A stretch of 64,000 bases of DNA from Primula veris. Lineage: Eukaryota > Streptophyta > Magnoliopsida > Ericales > Primulaceae. Both the position numbers and the translations under genes were made by a program. Each line of letters begins with the position of its first letter. Positions within the stretch are counted from its first letter, which is position 1. Positions 57,040 through 64,000 of the stretch are shown piece by piece. A model generated the notes under the pieces. That model saw nothing but the letters and a program-made list of their open reading frames with translations, was not told the DNA's origin and searched no databases. The stretch lies in NCBI GenBank assembly GCA_963682055.1, contig OY821750.1, positions 14,324,501 to 14,388,500 on the forward strand, given 5' to 3'.

Positions 57040-57560
57040 CCGCCGTCACATTTGAGACGTGATGACGACTATGGTGAACAAATGTCTGAAATTGACATAT
57101 TGGAGCAATCCTTCACCAAAATACTAGCTTGGAAATTGTATTCCATAAGCAGTATCGTGAATTTATATTCACCATGTTCCTTTATTGCCCATCTATTATT
57201 GGATAAGAAAATTACCCCGGTAAGTAGTTTTAATCCTATTGGGTCAATGGCGAATTGTTTCCCTGATATTAATGCTATTCGTGTACATTTTTTTTCCACG
57301 AATCGAGAACCGAGACAAGAGTTATTTGTCTCGAACTGTCGTGATCCCGATGAATCGCCTAGCCAAGCGAGATTTTAGACAAACGTCAAATTCGAAAACC
57401 TGTGGCTCCAAGATAGTAATTGAAACGAACAATATGGCCCGTTGTCACAAAGCAAGAAATAATGCTCAAGAGGCAACTCTATGCTATAAAGACAAAGGTC
57501 ATGCACGATTACTCTTTAAATAGTTCAAAACTATTATAAAGGTGAAAAAACCGATGCTAA
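57040..57560 (+). pseudogene. Copia Gag remnant
   Basis: Weak similarity to copia Gag. A DDDYGEQMSEIDILEQSF-type stretch sits where family members have the acidic 'EKT..TF' segment, followed by LLLDKKITP..FNPIGS and a CYKDKGHA relic that could be the zinc-knuckle region. At least six in-frame stops. Low certainty for exact limits. Confidence 0.4.
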
Positions 57561-58489
57561 TGTGGTTAAAGATAGCTGAAATGAAACTCTTGAGACCTCC
57601 GGTTTTGTGGCTCAAATAAGTTTGGTACCTTTCTTTATTGATTTTAATAAATCATTGAGCCATTTTTTCGCTCACCTAGATTATGTTTTTCCATTTGGAT
57701 TATGATTTTTCCATTTGGACATACTTTTGGATTATGGTTTGCCTGTTTACAAAATTTCTCGAAATAATTTAAAGTGTTTTGAGCAAATTTCTTTGACAAA
57801 TGTGACCAAATTTTAAATTATGAAATTTTAGGCAATACTTGTGGGGTAGTTGATTTTTTTGGAAATAGTGGGTTGTTACCACATAATTTCACCAACTATT
57901 TACCTAAAAGAGTACTCAGTGACAACGATTCTGGAGCTGTCGCTCCAAATCAAAATCTTTGGTAAAACCAAATTGATTTGTCAAATATGAGGTCTTATAC
58001 TCATGTAGGTCATGTCGTACCTTGTTGAGTTATAAAATATTCAAGAAAATCAGTGTTATCTGGTAATAACTCATGAAAGAAATGAAATTTCTTTACATAG
58101 CCTCCACTCAAAAACGTATTTTAGAGGAGTTGAAATGTCTTTCAAGTGGTTGCTACCATATTTTTTTAAAGCATTTAAAGTTAACTTATCATTTCGCCTG
58201 TCGTCGATTGATAAATGATTTAGATGCTAAGACATGATTGTCTATACTATCATTCGCCTATCGTCGATTGATCAAAGCATTTCGATATTGTGGCATTGAC
58301 CGGATGAGATATTCCCGAAGTCAAAAGACGATGCTTGATTTATAATCGCATCGCATTTGGATTCTCTTTGAGGATATATTTCGTGATTAATCCGAAATTC
58401 ATGCCACTAATGCTCAATTTGAAAGACTAGAATGTGTAAAGATCACGAAATGAACTCGTAGAATTCTTGTAAAGAATTGAAAGAGTTAT

Positions 58490-59330
58490 TGTGAACTTAT
58501 CCAACCATAAGACGGACCATAAATATAAATGGTTATGGTTGATGCATCGACAATATGGTCATATTTTACTGTTGTCCGCATAAATGCAGCACTTCCCAAA
58601 CTTTTAGCCTTATAATTAAGTTGATGGCTCATGATCCGGATTATCCTAAAAAGTCTAGTTGACTTGATAATGCCGAAGAGTAAGAATCGAAATTTTGATT
58701 TGTATTACTTGACTTTGGGAATTGAAATTGAACATAATGTTGATTATGTTCCGACCCAAAATAGACTCACAGAAATTTTAAGCGGTTGCAAATGATTACA
58801 CGTGTTATTTGGTGATGCGCACCTATATATATTTCTGTGTGGGGTCACAATACATTGTATTTTGCTGCATTGGTCCGTTATGAGGTCCATAGACACTCAA
58901 ACACCATAAGCGTACCAGCTGATTACTGGTTATGAGCCAGAAGTCTCATATTAACGCGTGTTTGGAGTGCTGAATTAATATTTTCATTGAGCCGCTATAA
59001 CGTTCAAAATATGGACCTCTGAAGGGGACATAAGTCGATTATGAATCCCATGCCTATCATTTGATAGAGTAACCTTGGCAAGCGATCTCTTTACCGCATG
59101 ATATGCGAAAGTGACATCGCTAAGACTGTTCTCCCCATCATTAGGGGTGATTTGTACATTACCGTTGATAAGGAAAGACGTGAAGTAACATGGCATAACC
59201 CACTCAGTCTTAGCTTGATCCCCAAAACTGCACTTAGGGATAAGTAAGTGCATAGACTCCCTCAAGTCTAACTAAATGTCAGACGCATGTAATGACTTTA
59301 TGAGATGTCACGAGATCATTTATATCTGCT
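58490..59330 (+). pseudogene. Copia integrase remnant
   Basis: In broken frames one can read VDASTIWSY, AHDPDYPKKS, LDNAEE (relic of the second catalytic Asp region), VPTQNRLTEIL (relic of the QNGxAE motif), SVWGHNTLYFAALVRYE, RVFGVLN.YFH and TWHNPLSLSLIPKTALRDK. All match the order of copia integrase and the linker to reverse transcriptase. Stops and shifts every 20-40 codons: an old copy. Confidence 0.7.
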
Positions 59331-59732
59331 GCAAATGTTGGAAAAACATGTGAAAACATGGGTGTTTCCGAATGGTCACTGGACCAACTTCGAGTCATTA
59401 TTTCGTATAACAGCGCTGAGTTGTTTATACCGTACTCAACGTGGTTGAGTAGCCCGTGTGACGAGCTTCGTAACGGTATATCACATGACCTATTCGGAGA
59501 ATGGGTGTGAATACAAAGTGGCTTCAAAGTTGGTACCTCGGAAGCTCAAATCTGGAAAAAATCTGGAAAAACCGAAATGGTTAATGAGAAAACCATTTTG
59601 ATTAATCCCATATTGGAAGATTAAGAGTTAATCTTACAATATATATACCTTACCAACCCATGTAGTTATTAAACTAACATGTCCACATACACCTAAGAGT
59701 ATTAGTGTGTACCACACACGCGCGCTCGCTCG

Positions 59733-59944
59733 TGTCTCGTGTCTCGGGTCTCGGGTCTCGGGCTCAGGCTCGGGCACGGGCACGGGCACGGGCACGGGCG
59801 TGGGCGTGGGCGTGGGCTTGGGCTTGGGCTTGGGCTTGGGATTTGGGATTTGGGATTTGGGATTTGGGATTTGGGATTTGGGGAATGTCTCGGGTCTCGG
59901 GTCTCGGGTCTTGGGTCTTGGGTCTTGGGTCTTGGGTCTTGGGT
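59733..59944 (+). repeat. GGG-phased variant minisatellite with homogenised blocks
   Basis: About 212 bases of GGG separated by 3-4 bases, in consecutive blocks: TCTCGGG, GGGCAC x4, GGGCGT x3, GGGCTT x4, GGGATTT x6, TCTCGGG x3, TCTTGGG x5. The + strand has more than 25 GGG runs, with strong potential for G-quadruplex. Frames rich in GLGLG or PRPKTQ across it are not genes. Confidence 0.95.
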
Positions 59945-60125
59945 CCAAACCCGAATAGGGAGTTTTGTATAAAATACAAAAGGAGTCCCTAGAGTTTCCA
60001 GCAAGAGAAAACGTCAGCAATGAATGAGAGTAAATGCTGCGGTTTCAGAATTGATTGAGCGGATTCTGGGGGTGTAACTCCCAGAATTAAAGACCAACAT
60101 TTATGGTTGCGGTTTCAGTAGAGCC

Positions 60126-60133
60126 TATAAAAG
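60126..60133 (+). promoter_or_regulatory. TATA box of the right-hand copia element
   Basis: TATAAAAGGCAGCC with CCCCTCTCATTTCAGTACAC about 20 bases after. The usual layout of a copia LTR promoter. Confidence 0.65.
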
Positions 60134-60548
60134 GCAGCCATCCCCCTCTCATTTCAGTACACCATCAAACACACAACTCACAGCATAAGCATACACTTAG
60201 TGAGAGAGAACCGCACCACCAACAGCTCGACCTGTGGTTCGGTGCCGGTTTCCATACGAGCCACTCTGAGATAGAAGTTGTACCTTGGGAACAAAGTCCC
60301 GAAACCAGAAACCTTTAAAGGTGGTTCGGGAAATATTGTTTAAGGGAAACTGCTCAGCAGTTGCCTCTTCTTTTAATTTCTGTTATTTATTTTTCAGTCT
60401 TTTACTTTCTGTCCATTTCATTTCAGTACCGTTTCATTTCTGTAATTTACTTTCCTGTACTGTTTCTTTTCTGTATTTACATTTCAGTACTGTTTACTTT
60501 CAGTCTTTCGATTCTGTTATTTACTTTTCAGTTCTGTAATTTCCAGTA

Positions 60549-60865
60549 TTTACAAAAAACAGTCCGGCAGTTTTTTATTTGTTAAAAACCAGTCCGGCAG
60601 TTTTTTTTTATGCTTTAAAACCAGTCCAGTTTGTTTTGTTCAAAACCAGTCCGGCAGTTTGTTTAAAACCAGTCCGGCAGTTTGTTAAAACCAGTCCGGC
60701 AGTTTTGTTTAAAACCAGTCCGGCAGTTTGTTTAAAACCAGTCCGGCAGTTTGTTAAAACCAGTCCGGCAGTTTCTGTAAAACCAGTCCGGCAGTTTCTG
60801 TAAAACCAGTCCGGCAGTTTTTAAAACAGTCCGGCAGTTTATTTATTTCAGTCCAGCAGTTTTAT
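60549..60865 (+). repeat. Minisatellite with AACCAGTCCGGCAGTTT core, about 13 copies
   Basis: Core AACCAGTCCGGCAGTTT, with spacers TGTTTAA, TGTTAA or CTGTAA. Unit length is about 20-25 bp. Copies at the edges are degenerate. It lies in the copia leader. Confidence 0.93.
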
Positions 60866-61348
60866 TTATTTGTTGAGTCAGGAATTGTAATTCATATTCC
60901 AATTGTGAGAAATAAAATTGTTTATTTCCTTTGCGTTCCTGTCTCTTTTATTTATTGTCCTTTCATTATCGTATTCGAAATAGTACCGAAAACCAACAAT
61001 CTTAAACAATATCATTTTTTGGTTTTTCTATTTTCGAAATAAGAAAGGACTTTTCTTTTTTATTTTATTGTTGTTGACGTCTCGGTTTTTTATTCTCGCA
61101 AAATCATTGCTAGTTTACTAGAAATTGAAATTTGCACATAGAATAAATCCGAATTGGTTTTGATCTTTTTATTCTAGAATACTATAAAGAATTCTTAGTG
61201 AAATCAAAAGTGATTTGATTTTCACGCTAGAATATCTTTTATTGTTTTTATTCTTTTGAAGCAATCTAATTAAGTTATAATTAGTATTTGCGATAAAGAA
61301 TTTAGTTTTCTTGCGAGAAACTAAACGGTTTTAAATTTGTCATTTCAG

Positions 61349-64000
61349 ATGACTAATGATGATCGAACACCCACCGTTCCTTCGGGAGACGTGCAGGGCG
61401 CACTTGTGATTGGCAGTAGCCATAACAATGCGAGCGCTGCGAGTGGGGGGGCTCAGGCTCAAGCTGAGGCCGAAGCTGCTGCGGCAAAGGCTGCGGCCGA
61501 CGCCGCTGCGGCAGAGGCCGATGCTATGGCTGCGGCTGCGGCCGCAGCACAGGCTGCTGCTAAGGCTGCGGCCAAGGCAGCGCTTGTAGCTGCGGCCAGG
61601 GCAAAGGGCAAGGCTCCGGCAACGCCGGCGATGCCAATGTTGCCAACCTCTCAACTGGAGAGACCGGAAAAGTTTAGGGGCAACAACTTCAAACGTTGGC
61701 AGCAAAAGATGCTGTTTTATTTAACTGCCCTTAATCTGACCCGGTTTCTTAAGGAGTCTGCACCCGTCCTAAGCGAGGACGATGAGGACGTGCAGACGGT
61801 TTCGGCGGTGGAAGCGTGGAAACACGGCGACTACCTATGCCGGAACTACATCCTGTGTGCTCTGGATGACACTCTCTTCAGTGTATTCGAGCCCAAAGCT
61901 TCTGCAAAGGAGCTTTGGGAGTCTCTCGAACGAAAGTACAAAGTGAATAACGCTGGCGCAAAGAAATTTGTCGTCACGGACTTTCACGAGTACATGATGA
62001 CTGATGGGAAGAGTGTTATCGAGCAGGTTGAGGAACTCCAACTCATATACCATAGGCTTGAGGTTGAAGGGCTAGTTATCAACGAACCTTTCCAAGTGGC
62101 ATTAATGATTGAGAAACTGCCACCTTCTTGGAAAGAGTTTCAAAACTACCTGAAACACAAGCGAAAGGCTATGACCTTGGAGGGACTCATTGAGAGGCTC
62201 AATGTTGAGCAAAGCAACCGCCGATCCGGAAGGAAAGGCGGTGGCGGAGCAGGCAACGCGGTTGCCAAGGCCCATGTGGTTGAGGACGTTGTGTCTAAGC
62301 GGAAACGCTTTGACAGCGGAGTCGGTGCCTCTCTCAAGAAGAAATTCATGGGAGACTGCTTTGTGTGCAACAAACCGGGCCATCGTGCCGCGGATTGTAA
62401 GATGCGCACCGACAAGCCCAAACCCCCCCCAAAGAGGAAGTTCCAAGGGAAAGGGAGGAAGAGGGCACCTGCTCAAGCTAATGTGGCTGAGGGAGGAGAT
62501 GATGCTGGACAGGACTATATGCACCTGAGTGCTGTGGTCTCGGAAGTGAACCTGGTGGGGAGCAACCCAAAGGAATGGTGGCTAGACACAGGCGCCACTA
62601 GTCACATCTGTGCCAGCAAATGGATGTTCAAGACCTATACGGCCGTGGACAATGAGAGCTGCTTCATGGGGAACTCGGCTACTTCCAGGGTGGAAGGAAA
62701 AGGAACCGTGCTGCTGAAGATGACATCGGGAAAGGAGCTCACACTGAATGGCGTGCTCCATGTGCCGGAAATTCGCAAGAATCTGGTTTCCGGGTCCGTG
62801 ATGGTGAACAAAGGATTTAAACTTGTATTTGAATCTGCTAAAATTGTAATCACTTTAAACGGAATGTATGTAGGCCGTGGCTATATGACCAACGGCATGT
62901 TTAAATTAAATGTTGGTACTCCGGCTCCTAAAGCCGAGTCTGCTATTGTGGGTACTAAGGCTGAGGCCAGTACCAAGAATAATGTAACCGTTAATGTTGC
63001 CCAAGTGGCTAATAAAACTTCGTTTGCTTATTCTTGCGATTCATTTAATTTATGGCATGGTAGATTAGGTCATGTGAATGCTAATTCTATGAAGAAATTA
63101 ATATCACTGAATCTACTACCTAATTTTGTTTTTGATAAACAACATAAATGTGAGATTTGTGTTGAAGCAAAATTAACTAAGTCTTCGTATCAACATATTG
63201 AACGAAGTACTGAACCTCTCGGTCTAATACATACGGATGTATGCGACTTAAAGTTTATACAAACGCGAGGAGGGAAAAGGTATTTCATCACGTTTATAGA
63301 TGATTGTACTAGATACTGCTATGTCTACTTAATGAGAAGTAAAGACGAAGCGGTAGAGAAATTCGCTCTTTATAAGACCGAAGTAGAGAATCAACTCAAT
63401 AAAAAGATTAAAATGTTGAGGAGTGATAGAGGCGGTGAATACGAAGCACCGTTTGCGCAGATATGCGCAGAAAATGGCATTATACATCAAACGACAGCCC
63501 CATACTCTCCGGAGCAGAATGGGGTTGCCGAGCGTAAGAATAGGACGCTCAAGGAAATGATGAATGCTATGTTAATAAGTTCTGGGTTACCCCAGAACAT
63601 GTGGGGGGAAGCGCTGCTTTCCGCCAACTATGTATTGAACAAGCTACCACATAAGAAACGTGATAAACCACCTTATGAACTATGGAAAGGCCATAGGCCG
63701 AGCTATAAATTCTTAAGGGTTTGGGGTTGTCTCGCGAAGGTCCTTGTCTCGCTTCCTAAAAGAACGAGAATAGGGCCAAAGACGGTAGACTGTGTGTTCA
63801 TAGGATATGCACAAAACAGTAGTGCTTATCGTTTTCTCGTGCACAAGTCGGATAATCCCGATGTGCATGCAGATACTATCATCGAAGCTCGAGAAGCTTC
63901 TTTCTTCGAGGAGATCTTTCCCCGCAAGTCTTCCGTAACTGTAGAGACTGAGGAGTCAAACAGTGAGGAAAATGTGGGGGCAAGTGAACCGTTGGAGGAA
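61349..64000 (+). CDS. gag-pol: Ty1/copia Gag-Pol polyprotein, 5' part, open to the window edge
   Basis: 884 codons without a stop from ATG at 61349 (MTNDDRTPTVPSGDVQ). An unusual Ala/Lys/Glu-rich N-terminus covers residues about 35-90. Gag core follows (LERPEKFRGNNFKRWQQKML to LEGLIERLNVE). The zinc knuckle CFVCNKPGHRAADC is near residues 337-350. Protease WWLDTGATSHIC is near 411. The pre-integrase H-H-C-C finger includes LWHGRLGH and CEICVEAK (about 567-608). Integrase has D (HTDVCDL, about 629), D (LRSDRGGEY, about 692) and E (PEQNGVAERKNRT, about 727). Reverse transcriptase and RNase H lie beyond 64000. Intact as far as seen, thus probably young. The first 480 codons are GC-rich and the rest AT-rich. 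Confidence 0.93.
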   Translation, partial: MTNDDRTPTVPSGDVQGALVIGSSHNNASAASGGAQAQAEAEAAAAKAAADAAAAEADAMAAAAAAAQAAAKAAAKAALVAAARAKGKAPATPAMPMLPTSQLERPEKFRGNNFKRWQQKMLFYLTALNLTRFLKESAPVLSEDDEDVQTVSAVEAWKHGDYLCRNYILCALDDTLFSVFEPKASAKELWESLERKYKVNNAGAKKFVVTDFHEYMMTDGKSVIEQVEELQLIYHRLEVEGLVINEPFQVALMIEKLPPSWKEFQNYLKHKRKAMTLEGLIERLNVEQSNRRSGRKGGGGAGNAVAKAHVVEDVVSKRKRFDSGVGASLKKKFMGDCFVCNKPGHRAADCKMRTDKPKPPPKRKFQGKGRKRAPAQANVAEGGDDAGQDYMHLSAVVSEVNLVGSNPKEWWLDTGATSHICASKWMFKTYTAVDNESCFMGNSATSRVEGKGTVLLKMTSGKELTLNGVLHVPEIRKNLVSGSVMVNKGFKLVFESAKIVITLNGMYVGRGYMTNGMFKLNVGTPAPKAESAIVGTKAEASTKNNVTVNVAQVANKTSFAYSCDSFNLWHGRLGHVNANSMKKLISLNLLPNFVFDKQHKCEICVEAKLTKSSYQHIERSTEPLGLIHTDVCDLKFIQTRGGKRYFITFIDDCTRYCYVYLMRSKDEAVEKFALYKTEVENQLNKKIKMLRSDRGGEYEAPFAQICAENGIIHQTTAPYSPEQNGVAERKNRTLKEMMNAMLISSGLPQNMWGEALLSANYVLNKLPHKKRDKPPYELWKGHRPSYKFLRVWGCLAKVLVSLPKRTRIGPKTVDCVFIGYAQNSSAYRFLVHKSDNPDVHADTIIEAREASFFEEIFPRKSSVTVETEESNSEENVGASEPLEE

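Larger units (their letters stand above)
55319..59560 (+). mobile_element. Heavily decayed Ty1/copia element
   Basis: A copia-type LTR of about 222 bp (TGTTGTAGAATATTATTGGT to TATGTCACA at 55540; TATATAAAG near 55404) is followed by TTATCAGCAC, a primer-site motif seen after such LTRs. Degenerate gag (57040-57560) and integrase (58490-59330) pieces follow in order. Very many stops and frameshifts; no 3' LTR found. The stretches between (55830-57000, 57600-58450) hold only traces. Confidence 0.7.
59945..61348 (+). other. Promoter/leader (LTR region) of the right-hand copia element
   Basis: A TATAAAAG box (60126-60133) sits upstream of a transcribed-looking leader with the minisatellite at 60549-60865 and AATAAA at 60911. 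It lies before the gag ATG at 61349. I could not place LTR ends or a primer-binding site with certainty. Confidence 0.55.

Noticed and set aside
59634..60020. Pro/Lys- or Gly/Leu-rich repeat proteins on both strands
   Set aside because: Translation of the GGG-phased minisatellite; open in several frames at once only because of the repeat.
61340..61705. Antisense Arg/Ser-rich frame
   Set aside because: Shadow of the alanine-rich start of the copia Gag.
62102..62524. Antisense and alternate-frame ORFs in copia gag
   Set aside because: Overlap the uninterrupted gag-pol frame, which carries the zinc knuckle.

Overview
This window is nuclear DNA from a flowering plant, most likely a eudicot with a repeat-rich genome. 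The reasons are a chloroplast-type ABC1 kinase gene split by many GT-AG introns, nested plant-specific LTR retrotransposons (Ty3/gypsy Tat and Tekay-like, Ty1/copia, TRIM), MITEs, a plant mobile domain gene and CCCTAAA telomere-type repeats. I see no CRISPR array and no credible rRNA or tRNA gene. The species cannot be told from the sequence.

Layout. 1-3001: an LTR with the primer-binding site of an older Ty3/gypsy element, interrupted by 3002-20416, a young, essentially complete 17.4 kb Tat-lineage retrotransposon. Its LTRs differ by one substitution and one indel, and it has a perfect GACTG target duplication. Its sense strand carries gag and pol, in one frame and separated by a single TGA. 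Its antisense strand carries at least eight reading frames: a four-exon gene with a 'putative gypsy-type transposon' domain, plus seven small coiled-coil genes. Most of the small genes have their own TATA box and some have an AATAAA. Inside the element, at 15055-15123, lies a second polypurine tract followed by the first 53 bases of the LTR. Five of the small antisense genes therefore sit in a module appended behind what looks like an older 3' end.

20422-29694: a mosaic of decayed elements. It holds an antisense gypsy protease fragment, an antisense 5'-truncated copia element, a sense gypsy RNase H-integrase-chromodomain pseudogene, two successive Tekay-type 3' ends, and a 2.35 kb LTR that itself contains a pogo/Emigrant-type MITE.

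29695-37662: copies of the start of the ABC1K gene, a fold-back MITE, and a 6.4 kb Mutator-like transposon (9-bp TSD). The transposon carries subterminal palindromes, a 56-bp satellite, an intact four-exon plant mobile domain gene and a block of interstitial telomere-like repeats. Its right end lies only 225 bp upstream of the ABC1K start codon.

37663-52117: a complete ABC1 atypical kinase gene of 14 exons, closest by eye to the chloroplast ABC1K6 type. Its introns hold amplified copies of the exon 1/intron 1 boundary, a TRIM, a hAT-like element and other MITE candidates.

52118-64000: non-coding DNA, a heavily decayed copia element (55319 to about 59560), a GGG-rich variant minisatellite, and the leader plus an open gag-pol frame of a well-preserved copia element that runs off the right edge.
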